From: Sarcocystis neurona
Lineage: Eukaryota; Apicomplexa; Conoidasida; Eucoccidiorida; Sarcocystidae
NCBI GenBank assembly: GCA_000727475.1
Contig: KL647288.1
Coordinates: 2,383,226 to 2,447,225, forward strand
DNA: 64,000 bases
Direction: 5' to 3'
Positions 37,501-49,664 of the stretch are shown here, in pieces. Position 1 is the first letter of the stretch, and each line of letters starts with the position of its first letter. The notes under the pieces were generated by a model, which saw nothing but the letters and a program-made list of their open reading frames with translations, was not told where the DNA came from and searched no databases. The position numbers and the translations under genes are program-made.

Positions 37501-39332
37501 TGTCTTCTGAAAGCCTGTTCCCGACAGCAGAGTTGGCGGTTCTCTTTACTTTTTTTCTGCTCCAGGCATCGGCGAACGCCACAGAGGCGACGCCGAGCAA
37601 TTTTCCAGAGAAGAACTGCACGAGCGTCTTTATAGAGCCGCTCGAGTGGATGGAGGGTCTCGACAGTCAGCAGGGCAGGCTGCACTGTCCGAATCCGTCC
37701 GTAAGTAGACCCGGTCTTTGTAGACCAGTTTGTCCCGTCTCTTCGTCTTTGTCTATATGTGTGTATATACATATATGTGTGTGTCTCATATGGATATATA
37801 TGTACATGTACGCATATAGATGAGTACTCACGTGAATGCATCTACTTACACGTTCGTGGATGTGCTTATATATATATATATATATATATTGTAGACACGA
37901 GCATGTCCTTAAAAACAAGTAGAGAAGGGTGTTGAATCAAGACGGAGGACAGGATGGGACGGACGTGCTGCACCTCCCGAAAATGCGCTTGAGGGTGTCA
38001 TTAGGTGGGTTTTCCTCGCTCTTGCAGGCGTGCGCTCTTTGCGAATTCAATTACTGAAGCGTTGTGTTCCTCCGAATGCGCGTCGGGTGTGTAGTTTTTC
38101 CAGCTAACAGGCACGACACTGTAGAGCGCGAGCAGAGAGCAGGGCCAGGGCAGAGAAGCAGCTGCTGCTGTCGGCAGTCTCGTTTCAGGGTCTTGTTTGT
38201 GACCGAAGAAAACAAAGCCGAATGGTCTTTTGTAACTTCTTTTCCTCTCCGTGAAAACCAGGCAAAGAGATTTTATTGCACTACTTCTTCATTCAGGAAC
38301 AATATTAACGTTCTTGCCTTGTCGGAAATTTTGCTTTGACAACGGGCTTTTAGCAGCCTAGTTAAAACCGTATCACGTGTACTGGAGGCTGAGAGTTTTG
38401 TTCTGTTTCACAGTGTCAAGGGAAGCTCGGCTCTTGGAGTTGGCATGGCTTGCGCTGCTCCTGCGGGAAATGGCAGGTACCTGCCTTCCAGGTGGGTTCC
38501 TAGTATTTAGAGTTCGCACGAAAAATAGGTATTTCCGGCATTCTTGGTCAGCAGTGTAGTCATTTTGCTAGGCCTGGCTATAGTTCTAAAAAATTCTACA
38601 CCCTCTGGTAGGCACCCGTTCGGAGGAAGAGGCGCAAAAACCAGATAAACGAGACGGGCAGAGTAAATTTTCGACGAAGTCGCTACTGTCGCCGGCACAT
38701 GGCAGCCAACAGAGTATTTGCATCGCAGAGGGGTAATACTGGTTTCGTCGATTAAGCTGACCCCTGCGACCGAAGTTTGGAATAGTTTTGCGTAAACGTG
38801 TGGCTGACGTGATCCAAGCACACTTTTGTGTAATTCGGACCTCAGCAGCTGCAGATACACGTATGCGGACGTCTAGATTACTGCCGCCGTCTCCCGTCAA
38901 GAATCAACAGAAAGGCCGCATACACACTGTATGAATGTGTAGCTCACTTCAGAACCATCCGTCTCGCACGTTTCATGCGTAGTCTCTGTTAGTGCATATA
39001 CACATATTTATGCATAGGCGGCCGTGAAACGTTCGGATGTACCGAAGGACGTCTAATTCTTTGCTTAGTATGTGTATCTTCACGTGTACATGTATGTTTT
39101 TCATTTTTCAACCGTAAGGATGTGCACACATAAATGGCGAGTTAGAATGGTGTATCAGGGCGAACAGTGTACAGGCGTGTGTATACTTTTCTAAGCCTGT
39201 ACACGTACGTTTGTACCACCAGAATACATGTTGCGTTAATGTGGTGATCACTAACAGGTTCACCTCTCCCGTGTTGACCGACTGCCCGCCGTCCTGCAGG
39301 GTGATGCCAGTGTGCCATCTGCCCTTTTTTAA
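34532..39332 (+). CDS. DUSP12: YVH1/DUSP12-like protein with complete zinc-binding domain; 5' part and phosphatase loop unresolved
   Basis: YVH1 proteins combine a dual-specificity phosphatase domain with a C-terminal zinc domain that acts in 60S ribosome maturation. Firm exons: about 35411-35724, 36815-36881, 37566-37700, 38414-38491, 39258-39332, all phase-matched GT-AG. They encode FFACRRCRRLLFVDANVLHD, CTSVFIEPLEWM, CPNPSCQGKLGSW, GLRCSCGKWQVPAFQ and VHLSRVD, in the family order. The stop codon is at 39330-39332, about 25 residues after the last firmly family-like block. A likely earlier exon (34532-34672) encodes LVVPADAETALLRLQDAVHF, matching the segment before the catalytic loop in this family. 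The expected HCxxGxSRS loop was not found between 34673 and 35410, where the DNA is TG/TA repeats. The first firm exon carries a charged, low-complexity linker. It could be a YVH1 lacking catalysis, or the catalytic exon may be missing from the assembly. Confidence 0.85.
34850..35270. repeat. Degenerate TG/TA minisatellite in YVH1-like intron
   Basis: Variants of GTGTCTATATAGTG-like units recur about every 18-30 bases, together with short TA tracts. The tract lies between the candidate exon ending 34672 and the exon starting near 35411. Confidence 0.7.
37866..37890. repeat. TA microsatellite in YVH1-like intron
   Basis: An uninterrupted TA tract lies in the intron 37701-38413. Confidence 0.85.
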
Positions 39333-42300
39333 GCGCCGTTCTGAAAGAGCGTCAGAGACGGAGACACGCTTGCAGCGCGTGCGAGTGGTTGCATCACAGC
39401 GGTGGCAGAGGTGCCGCAAAGGGATGCGCCGCCTCTGCTGACGTAAACCGGTGCCCTACCTCAAACCCTACGTTGTCAGATGGGAAACATGGTTGGTACG
39501 CGCGATTGGTACGAAGGCGGGGAGTTTTCAGGAGGTGTGCACTGCTCAGAAAGCGCCGGCAGCCCCCGAGCATGTCTTTGAAATGTGGACGCTCGTCCCG
39601 TCCTTGCTTGGGAGAAGTACAACCGCTGCTGTGTAGAACACTGTAAGAACCAAATTCGCACGCTGTGCCTTCGGGGTCCATTTCCACTCAAGGGGACGTT
39701 TTCTTGTGTTAAATGAACGTAGCCGATTTTTCGTTCAAACGTTAGAGGTCAGTTGTAAAGCAGTCTACGGTTACCAAGTTTCGGCGTTCGAAGCTTTGCT
39801 CCTTGGGGTCGCTTGCGTGTAACCAGCATCGAGGATGCCGAGAGGGCTGGCGCTGACGTGTTGGCTGTGACGTTCCATAACGTCTGCTGTGGCTCACGGT
39901 CGGAGAAAACGTACTGAGGTGTTTCTTCTATGTTGTACTCCTTGCGTCGTCTTCAACCAGGAAGAGAGTTGCATTACGATTACGACTGGACTAACGTGAA
40001 AAACGAAGCGTGGACACTATGAGTAGTGTGTTTGAGTGCACAATGGTGCAAAGGCGCTTAAGAGCTGTGCAAGCCATCCTGTTTATATTCCAAGGGAGTT
40101 CCGCCTCTCACGGTTTCTCTGCCGGCCACAAGGAGATTAGTTTTTGTAGCGTTCTTGGTATGCTCTTCTGTCGTGCGTGTCGACGTACACCTGCCCTGCT
40201 TGAATTTGATCGTGTGCGCACTTGCGGATGACCGGTCTCAAGCAGTGCCTCCGTTTAGATCGATTCCATATGCTTGCTCATCGTAGTAAAGCTACTAACG
40301 TGGAGAAACAACAGCGTCCGACTCCTGTTCCTTGAGTTCCTTTTATAGCAAATTTGCGTACAACGCAGACTGTCCACTCACCCTGGTATAGTTTAACAGG
40401 TTATTGCCCGCGCATCGTCCGGGCTTTCACGTTCGTGGAACTTTTTTCCTGTTCTCGTTGAGAACCTCCCGCTTCACGCTCCTGACAGCGTTAGCGTTTT
40501 CGTCACGCTTTTTATGTGGAAGGATACAAAGTATCATGGTCGAAGTCTCTACAAAGTTCAGCGTAGAGCCCGCTCGCATTTCTGCGTCGCACTTTTGCTA
40601 GCAACCGCGAAGAACTTGTGCTTTAAATGCACTGCCTGCACGTAAGTTTCTGACCCATCCCCTCAGACGGCACTTTTTTGCTAAACATTTGAGGTTCCTA
40701 GAGATATACTGTAACCGGCTTACATATGCTTATGTAGCCAATGATTGAACGCTGCTCGTTCCAGTCATGCACGCAGGACAAGGCTTTTGTCCCACTAATC
40801 AGCATAATGCATCTTCAAAGATTTAGTTTGGAAGGCTTTCGACTTTTGAAGGTCTCAATTCTACCGCTTAGCAGTTGAGCGGCATGTTCCTTTACAACCC
40901 TTCTTCCAGCCGGTAGGTACCCCTAAATTCGCCTGGTCACCCTCGCTGACATCAAAGAGCGTCTGCAACTACGAGTGTGCAGCTATGGCTCCACCGCTTT
41001 GAGATCACTCCTCCTAGAACGTAGTACAGTCTAATTTCTACGGCAGTGTCTGCCCTCGACCAAGTAGACTTTGGCAGACGCAGCCAGGCAGAGCACTTTC
41101 ACACCATTACTTCCACTTGCACAAATTTACTGAGGCTGCGTATACACACACTGCAGTGTGTAATTATTGTACAGGCAGACATGTATTTCCTAGCACCTGC
41201 AGTTTCGACCGCCACTGTAATTCCAACAGGGGACGCCGCAGCCTGCAACACCGGTGCCCTCTAGAGCGTGGGGCCGCCTTTTACAGGACATCAACCTTGT
41301 ACACCCTTAACAAAGATCTCGTGCCGACTTCTTCCTGGTTCGAGCTTATGTAACATACATATACACGGGACAGGAAAATCATGCGAAGCTGCGAGCGCAA
41401 CGTCCTAGACCCTTGAATCGCGTACACCTTCCGGAAATAGACACTTCCAGTGTACACGTGACTCAGTATCGCAGAGCACGCAGCTGCCGCTGGTGTAGGT
41501 GCTCTGCTGTTGTTGGATCGCTTCTCTGCCACAATCAGGCATGCTTCTTTATCACGTGTCGCAACTCCTGCGCGCTCCTTTCCACGTTTGCTACTGCTTT
41601 TCACATTTAGGGCACGCCACACAGAATCACAGCTTTTTTCTCTAGCAGCTGTCCCCGTCGAGTACGTACCCCCTACGCCCAACCACTTTCGTTAGCTCTA
41701 TGCAGCTACCCTTGTCGCATCAGATATTTGGTAAGCGCTTCTCCTACACTTCGCAGCAGCCAAGTCCTCGTGTACGCACCTGCGGTTGCGTTGTGGAGCG
41801 CAGGAGAAAACGCACAGGCGTAAAAAACGCCAGTAGCGTTCTCTGGCAGAGGTGGCAGCAATCAAGGGTTTCTTAGTTCTGGGATACTCCAAAGTTTCGT
41901 CTCTCACGCCGCAGGCCGCCCTCTGAAAATGTGAACTAGCGTTCATCCAGCAACCCAGGCGCCAGGGACACTGGTTGTTTCCACAACGCGGGGAAGGATC
42001 TTGCTACCACACAAGAACACAGAATCGCATACGCTCCCACGGTACATGTTATCCTCTAACAGCCACCTTGAAGGGATCCATACTCACCAAGAGAGAGGAC
42101 CCGGGGGGTACAATAGCGGTGTGACTATACGAAAGATTCTGTGTAAAGCTGGGCAGCCGCTATACGCACCAGCTGATGACACGCAACAGCGCAATTATAC
42201 ATCGTACCGAACCTCCCTTCTAGAGAGCAATGCTGTCGTCGTTGCGAAACTGCACTTTACTGGATCAGGAAAGTCAATCGCGTGACCATACTGTATCTCC

Positions 42301-42346
42301 ACACGCAAGCAAATCAAACCCAGCATCGACGGAGTAAGCTGCGCGT

Positions 42347-42357
42347 CCCCCCCCCCC
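42347..42357. repeat. Poly-C run of 11
   Basis: Eleven consecutive C in non-coding DNA. Confidence 0.85.
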
Positions 42358-42786
42358 ACAGGACGTTCCCTCTTGTTGGTTTGTTCTGTAGCCACAGTGT
42401 GTTTATATATATGTATATAGTGAACCGAGTCATTCGCGTTTACCCCATATAGTACACGTATGCAACTTGACCGTAAAGGCTTGTGAAAGTAGGAGCGCGT
42501 CTAGAGGCTTCGAAACATTCGAACACGGCTGAAGTATGCGGGGAACGATATGTGAAAATACGGACCACTGCGAGGCATCGGGGAAATCAATGAGGCTAAC
42601 GTCGACCACTAGCCTTCGCAGCACGAATAGAGTCAAATCCCCCTGATACTACACTCAACTGCCCCGGTCATTGAACGCCGAGCGGAGACCTCCTACGCGA
42701 CAGAGTCACGTTCGGATCTTTGGGGTCCTCTTGATTTCTCGTCGGCAGCCATGCCTAGTGACCTCCTTCCACGGCACTGCTGGCCT

Positions 42787-42810
42787 ACATATATATATAT
42801 ATATACATGT
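42787..42810. repeat. TA microsatellite
   Basis: TA tract ending in CATGTA units, in DNA without a recognised gene. Confidence 0.85.
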
Positions 42811-43696
42811 ACCTACATGCGTAAGACGTAACTTTCAACAGATTCGAGCCCTGGAGGCGGGTGAAGTTACTGGTTCGCTGGTACGTCGCGGAACAAGAAC
42901 CCTTGGGAATGGCTTGTGCGGGTACATCTTACGTTACTATGCACGTTTATACATGCATTATTCCGTGTGCACAGAGACGACGAATACAAAGAAGTTTTCA
43001 ACATACACGTGTGTGCGTGCCACTGACAGCAAGAAAGCCTCCCGGTGGACTGCCACGAAGAGTTATTCGCGACACAAACTTCTGCTCTTTTTTAGAGCGC
43101 CGGTACAGGGGAGAGAGTAAGCCTCGTAAGCCAACTCACAAGACTACGCTTGAGATGCTAGGCATTCGTGTATGAGGTCACATGGATGTTCAATTCTGAC
43201 GACGACGCAACCGAGCCATCGCCTTCTTCTCAGCGTATGTACAGACACCGTACATCTCTTCAAGTGGCCCGCATAAATGTTCGTCTCTGCTCACATCAAA
43301 TGCATACGACGTGTGTTTCATATACACGTAGTATATATGCGCAAGTATGAATATACACATACCCACGCAAACACACGAAGTGTACACACATACATCCACA
43401 TACAGGAGAATCAAGCAGCTGCACCATTTTTCAGAGTGCAGGTGCAGAAATTGCTCACCAGTGTCGACTCAGAAGCAAACACAACTCTAGTAACCACCAC
43501 ACAGTGTTCGTGCATAGCCAGCTGGCGCCACGTCCGGTGCAACCGAGTTCACACCGAGCTACCCTTGCACCATTGCTCCTGCTGCTCCTGCACGTGCTGA
43601 TCGGAATTCTGTCGCTCCTCCGTGTGTTGATCCCATCCTGGTTGCGTCCTCGTTGCGAGTACCCATCTGAGCGACGGTTGCACGTTGTGAGTGCAG

Positions 43697-44200
43697 CTAA
43701 GCTTTGAGAGCTTTGAGAGCTTTTCGTTTTTGTTCTCTGTTGTATTGTAGTTTTCTACAGAGTTGAGTGACTTGGACAGTCTCATTGCATAAGTGACAGG
43801 CAAAGAGAAGGTAGTTTCGAGGCTGAACCATGTAGGCGAAGCGCATGAAGAGCAGGCTGTAGATGCAGAGTACTCCAGTCATTCTCTCACTTATGATTTC
43901 TGGAGATTTCTGCATGTCCGACAGTCCAGCAATGACGAAACCCCAGTTTGCCACTGGGCCCCAGAAGTGCGTTGTCATCATGTACTTCTTCATATACCCC
44001 CACGAAAACGCTGGTGAAGCGGCGGCACTACCGCCAGCAGCAGAAGCAAGCCCAGAAGCAGAACCAGAACCGGCTGCAGCAGAACCTGCAGCAGATGCGG
44101 AAGGCGGTGAAATGGAGGACGGAGGCGATACAGTGCTAAAGAACGCTTTAAGGCCGGGCGGCGACATCGCCTGCCGGACTGTGTGGAAGACCCGCTGCAT
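43697..44200 (-). CDS. MPC1: Mitochondrial pyruvate carrier subunit 1
   Basis: Small inner-membrane protein that pairs with MPC2 to import pyruvate into the mitochondrial matrix. The 167-residue frame is uninterrupted. The conserved core is plain: [52 protein letters not shown] and NETVQVTQ, covering the predicted helices. The ATG at 44198-44200 starts a short basic, amphipathic N-terminus ([12 protein letters not shown]), suitable for mitochondrial import. Between this and the core is a tract of about 40 residues rich in Ala, Ser, Gly and Pro that typical MPC1 proteins lack. The C-terminus ends in a short lysine/alanine repeat (KALKALKA). No intron is needed inside the conserved core; a 5' non-coding exon is possible. 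The subtilisin gene lies downstream in the window on the same strand, 5.5 kb away. Confidence 0.95.
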   Translation of the reverse strand: MQRVFHTVRQAMSPPGLKAFFSTVSPPSSISPPSASAAGSAAAGSGSASGLASAAGGSAAASPAFSWGYMKKYMMTTHFWGPVANWGFVIAGLSDMQKSPEIISERMTGVLCIYSLLFMRFAYMVQPRNYLLFACHLCNETVQVTQLCRKLQYNREQKRKALKALKA

Positions 44201-44212
44201 CGTTACCAAATT

Positions 44213-45000
44213 CAGCTGCTGCTGGTTTGCTGCCGTTCGTTACTGTTCCTGCTGCTGCCGTTAATGGTGCGGCTATTGAACGGTTACTGCTGCGTCTATT
44301 TTGCTGCTGCGGTAACCATCACTGCTGCTGGTGACGCTGCTACACCTGCTGATGCCGCTCCTGCGACTGCCCTTGTTGCTATTGTCGTTGCTGGCAAGTA
44401 GAGTGTTATGCGCAAACTTTACCAAAACCGTGAGACACCACGATAAAACGTCGGGAACTCCGTATTCAGATCAGACTCCTTGCGCCGCCGACGTTACTGA
44501 CGCACGAGAACGTCAGCTGCTAATCGCGAGAGGAGGGCGGTGGACGGAACAGCCACGTCCACAGGCGCGGCCGCAAGTCTAACGGGAAAAAGAAGTTGGG
44601 CATTACACGGTGAGCAAGGTAAAAAAAACTGACGGAAAAGAGATATTGAAAGGTATCACTGCGTCGCGAAAGGCGTGTCGCCTCTTGAGATAGTTCCGTT
44701 CCCCCTGCAGCTGCCGTGTGTCAAAATTTGCCGCAGCAGCGTTTTACGCCAGTGATGCTGGTGCCGTTGCGGCGGCTGCTGCTGGTGGTGTCACTGCTGG
44801 AAGAACGGCACGTGGCGATTGAAAGGCTAACTTCGTGCGGCTGCTACAGCTGCTGCATCCAATTCCTCGTAGCAGCTGTAGGGTAGAATGCTGCGAGTCC
44901 TGACGGTGCAGTCACTGGCGTCCCTCCTGCTGGTGTGGTCACTGCTCCTGCTGGTGCTCTGGCTGTTTTTGTTTTTGCAGCTGTAATTGCAGCTCTGATA
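44213..45000. repeat. Degenerate GCT/GGT triplet tracts next to MPC1
   Basis: Triplets such as GCTGCTGGTG recur around 44213-44400 and 44700-45000. Related phrases such as GCTGGTG followed by GTCACTGCT appear at about 44781-44800 and 44929-44946. Depending on strand and frame they read as Ala/Thr/Pro-rich peptides, resembling the composition of the tract inside MPC1. Confidence 0.6.
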
Positions 45001-45987
45001 GTGGCGGCATCTATAGCGAAAATTGATGGGCGATCTGTTTTGCTATTCTGCTCTCGCCTTTGATCGTCCCAGCGCCGATGATATTCGCTGGTCCCCCCGT
45101 CGGTGAGCGCGAAATAGAGATCGGAAGGCGGTGCGTTCCTGTGATAGAGCCGTTGTCCCCCGTGGATTAGTCGAGAGGACACAGACTTCAGGAATTTTCG
45201 CGCGTGACCACATGTATTTTGCGGCGCATGCACGACCCTGCAATCAGGATTCACGACACGATGAATCTGCCGATTCTGTGTGCGTGTGTGAGCCAATGAA
45301 CGCGAGCGTACGGTACTACGCATCCCCTTGTGTATACGCACGCCACTGTGCACACGTCTGCGGACAGATGACACTTTCAATTAGGTACTGCAGAAGAGAA
45401 CGATGACTTCTACGCGTACACTCAGCTGTCGGTGTGTACTCAGACGTCAGTGGTTCACGCGTTTGTGTGTAACATGCAGAAGAGTGAAGTCGAACGGCTA
45501 ACACAAGTATGGCTCTCTGGTGACGACCTACCCACATGTTTGCCGTGCGAGTACACTATTGAGCAGTTGGTAATCACAGGGCGTATCAACCCTTAGTTGA
45601 CTCCCGTACGGTACGCATCACGTTGGTGTGCGTGTGTTTCCACATAGGTATCCTTTGTCACCGTGTTGAGTCCGCAGTACAGCAGTGGTTATTAAACGTG
45701 GCTAGTCACCGCGTGTACATCCGGAGCGATACACTCTGAGGGAAGAGGATATATTATCCTTCCTTTTAAAGTATAAGCGAAGAGGAAAATATTGCACTTC
45801 CGTGTGAGATCGCATTTAGTTGTATATGAGCTGCGGACGCACACCGGGGGACACATTTTGGCGACCCGAGCTTCTGCAGCGCCGCTCGGGAGGTGGCGGC
45901 AAGCGTCGGGCCACTGCGCAGTTTCCAGCGTGTACTCGAGTGCGTTGTCGCTGCCACCGTGCAGCCGTCTTCTTCGCACCCTTACAC

Positions 45988-46014
45988 GTGTATATATGTG
46001 TATATATATATGTA
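45988..46014. repeat. TA/TG microsatellite
   Basis: TA tract with one TG interruption, in the gene-poor stretch above MPC1. Confidence 0.8.
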
Positions 46015-46782
46015 TTCAGGTGGTATGTAAGCACGTAAGTACGTGTCACTCGTGTATAGTGCTTCTGTGACTGCGTCGCTGTTCCTATCAACCAGCAGGT
46101 TCAACGTGTTTGTAGTAACGAAGTTTGTTAGGACCACACGTGTTGGCTGTCCGTCGGCCAGCCGGGTGTGAACACTCTCTAAAGAATAAGATCTAGATAG
46201 CGTTGGAACCTGCCAAACGCTGCGGCAGACCTCAAAAACCAAAGCAGCTTCAGGGTTCTAGCAGTCGTGCATTTCGCTCACTCCGACCCTACTGGAGTGT
46301 CGGCGAGAATGAGTTCGTTGATTTTTGCCCCCACCACCCTCCACGCGATTTCGAGCTACGCCTGCGTGTATCGCACACGATAATACGCTCTCGTAAAGCA
46401 CAATGTTGGCTTCGTAGAACACCGCTACTGCAGCTACTTTTGCGGAGTGCTCTTGACGTGCCAGCGTCAACCGCAGTTAGAGAGCATGCTGTTAACGCAC
46501 GCAGCGTAACTTGTGTCAGTCAGTGCAAAACCTCATGTGACCCGAAAGGTGCACCTCACGTAGAGACAGGAAACACGCGTATACACGGATCTGTACTGAT
46601 ATGCGGAACAAGCGTGTCATAATTTCTGTGTCTATATGTTTATACTGACGGTTGTATATCCTCGTGGTGAGCAGCGAGGTGCATCTTCTTATGATTTATT
46701 TACGTTGCTTTAGAGGCCGCATTTCGGAAGAGACCAGTAAACAGCCGAAGTGTTACGATATTGTCGTTGCGAGAGTGAAGTC

Positions 46783-47075
46783 GCCTGGGGAACGTGGTTC
46801 ACGTCGCAGCGGTTGCGCTTACGGATCCTTTCGTTGCTGAAAGGGTCCATTCGCGAAGTATGTTTGTCCTGGTTAGGTGGATTATCGGTGCAAGCCGCCT
46901 ACCCACTACAACCTAAAGAGTCGCGATGATGCTCCACGGGAAAGATGCTTCACGTCGCAGAGGCTGCACCAACGGACCCTTAGTTATTATACATAGGAGA
47001 GTTTATTTTGGAAATATCTTTGTCCTGACTATGTTGTTGATCTGTACAGAGTGGCCCGTCCGGTACAACCTGAAG
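46783..47075. repeat. Diverged tandem duplication, unit about 150-157 bases
   Basis: Three blocks recur in the same order. TTCACGTCGCAG is at 46798 and 46949. TTTGTCCTG is at 46863 and 47019. TACAACCTAAAG at 46907 matches TACAACCTGAAG at 47064. Spacing grows from 151 to 157 bases, showing small indels between the copies. Confidence 0.7.
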
Positions 47076-49664
47076 TCTATGGCGTGCTTGTGTTTCTACG
47101 TCTCTACCAGAGTACCCCGGTTGCATTGAAACAACTCCCTCCACATGGGGAAGAACTGTGCTAGTGTTTGGAATCAAAGTTACGCAGAACCCCAGCTGGA
47201 GGTCCCTTCTGTGCTGCCTGCCGTCGGGTCGGAACTACGCTCGGCTGTCCTCATGACGAAGTGGAAACTACATAAAAATCTCCGCAACAGAGCTGGTGTG
47301 TTTCCCCCTGTTCCCGCGCTGGAACCGGCTGGGGCGCAGCGCCTAAGGTATTTAATCTGCTTTGCAGCAGTCATACGTGATTGAAACCCTGTGACATTCC
47401 TGACTGCATGTAGTACTCCGCACTGCTGGAGCGTCGGTTTCTACGTGATTAGAATCAGGCAGGCGTCCACAGCGGTGAAGTTGAGCATCCGGGGGTGTCC
47501 CTCTCCTTTACCTGGGCTGTGCGTTTATAGGAGGTGGTCTGCGCACAACAACATGCCTCTACCAGCAATTTAAAGGGATCGATTATTTCTCAGAAGCTGC
47601 GGCTGCATGTGCATTCCGAGTGTCATATTCCTTATATATATATATCCTCTGCCTGCAGCGATTCGTGTCTGCGTGTCCCTGGTATTGTGGTCAACTCATG
47701 CACCGTATACTGCTGGAACTGACCGGGATGCGACGCTTTTCTCTCTAAAGTCAGTAATTACTGATGACGTGGCATTGCTCTTCCCCCTCAAGCCTTAGGA
47801 GGCACATTCCCCCTCCAGTTCTACTGCCGACGTGATAGAACCAGTGTATACGAGGGCCTTGAGAGTCAATGTGAAAAGACGCCCCGGCAGACTGGACGCC
47901 CCTACCGTACAGTCTTTGTAGAATCCTTTACCTAATTACAGCTTACGACGCTACGCTCACTGGACAACCGAGCAATCAGAATGCGGACGTGTATTGCATT
48001 TTTCGTTCTTTGGAGCGACTCCCAGTACACCAAGAGAAATATATGCGCACACATATGCACAGATACGTCTCTGTCCTGTTCAAGCGACAAAATGGATTTA
48101 CACGTACTAGATGTGTGAGGTGGCAACTGTTACGTGGTTGAGTTTTGGTTACCGTCGTGCGTCACACAACGTTCCAAAGAGGTGCCAAATTGTTACGGTA
48201 TCTTTCAGTACTGTTACATGTGGGCATCCTCATGTACAGGACGGAAGATGCGACCTACGTGTGTGCTGGCACATGCGTGGAAGCTGCGCGGACTCTTAGG
48301 GACACGCGGCGTGCTGAGCTCGTTGGCGCCTAAAGTTGCTGAATTCTAGTACTCAGGTACATTGCTTCGAAAAGTCCGCTCCTCACGGCCCACGGCCGCC
48401 GAATCAAGATTCTGTGATGACGATGATTCGGTAAGTAAAGCGAAAATCCCGACATACTGTGCAAAACCCAAGAGAAAGTACCAGTTTCTTACTCCAAAGC
48501 TATACGGCGGGAGAAACTGGAGCGCAGAAAAGCAAAGTTTCGCCTGGCGCAGGCACCAAGGGGGGGTTTTGCCACCAGCGAGGCGGGAACAGAGTACTTC
48601 CGTTCACAAATTCTGTTCTTGACTAATTTTTGCTGCGTGCTTGCATACCTGTGCACTTGGGACCACAGGCAGAGACACCAGAAGCCACAAATTGTGTGTT
48701 TCACCATATGCGCCTTTGGAGGCAAAGGTCGGATATCTTTTCACGACATCAACGTTCTCGGCAGAAGACGAGGTCCGTTACCTTGGAAATTAAGTTGTAC
48801 ATCATAGAATGGTCGTCAAGGTCTGGAAGGTTTCCTGGTGTTCTCAGTCATCTCGGCTAATAGAATTCTCTGCTGCTGTATCGTTTCCACTTCTTCCTCC
48901 ATTGAGAGTGAACAGTGTGCGTTTCTACACAGGACACGGATAAGATTAAGTATCTCAGGCTCTGCCCTGCACGGTCGCACTGGGTCGGACGCGCGACTCT
49001 CCGTCGGCTTTTCTGTAGGTACCTAGACGTCTCCGGCACCATAAACCTATGGTTCGCGTAGCTTATGTAGACACGTGTATTCACCACATCCACGTGCCTG
49101 CATAACTGCTTAGACGTGGTGACGTATGTGGCGTCCGCCGCGCACGCCCCTGACCGTAACATCTTTACAAATGTGTACACGTCCCCGTGTACGCCAGTAT
49201 ACATAGCCGAGTATCTAGTGCTTGTGCTTCCGTGGCCGGTGATGTGTTCCTGGTGTCCACTAATCTGGAGGCGAGCACTGCACTGTTACAACACTTGTGA
49301 GTCCACTATCACTGTGCCTCTCTTTTGCCGTACCTTCAAGCACCTGTTTCGTATTGGGTGTACTCCTCCGCTGAATCGGTGTGCCGCTTGGTATCCATTT
49401 GCAAGAACATGCTTGTGTAGCATACACACAGGTATGCTATAGTTTAGAGCTGTGCAGTTTGAGTATGCTGTAGATGGATGCATGTCGTGTTGTGGTGCAT
49501 ATCTCGTTGTGTGTATTCACGGGCGCCTAAGTATATCTACGTAAGTGTTTGTGGTCATGTGCGAGCGACAGGCCTTTCGCCCCGAGGTTCCGGTTGTTGT
49601 CTGTCGGTTCGTCCTCCTCCTCATCCAGTCATTTTTGATTGATTAAGCATTTACTCGGTCATCC

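Larger units (their letters stand above)
39333..43696. other. Convergent intergenic region, YVH1-like / MPC1
   Basis: I see no recognisable coding exon in these 4.4 kb on either strand. Open frames are short and without family motifs. Simple repeats include an 11-base C run at 42347-42357 and a TA tract at 42787-42810. Confidence 0.55.
44201..49664. other. Gene-poor region between MPC1 and subtilisin genes
   Basis: I see no defensible gene. Open frames such as 46203-46622 (+) and 44844-45380 (-) have no recognisable domain, and the opposite strand is partly open too. The region contains triplet-structured DNA (44213-45000), TA tracts (45988-46014, 47634-47646) and a diverged tandem duplication (46783-47075). 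The MPC1 promoter should lie just above 44200. Confidence 0.55.

Noticed and set aside
44844..45380. 178-codon minus-strand open frame as an MPC1 5' exon or separate gene
   Set aside because: It has no known motif; its Ala/Thr/Pro part is the triplet repeat and MPC1 already starts with a plausible targeting peptide.
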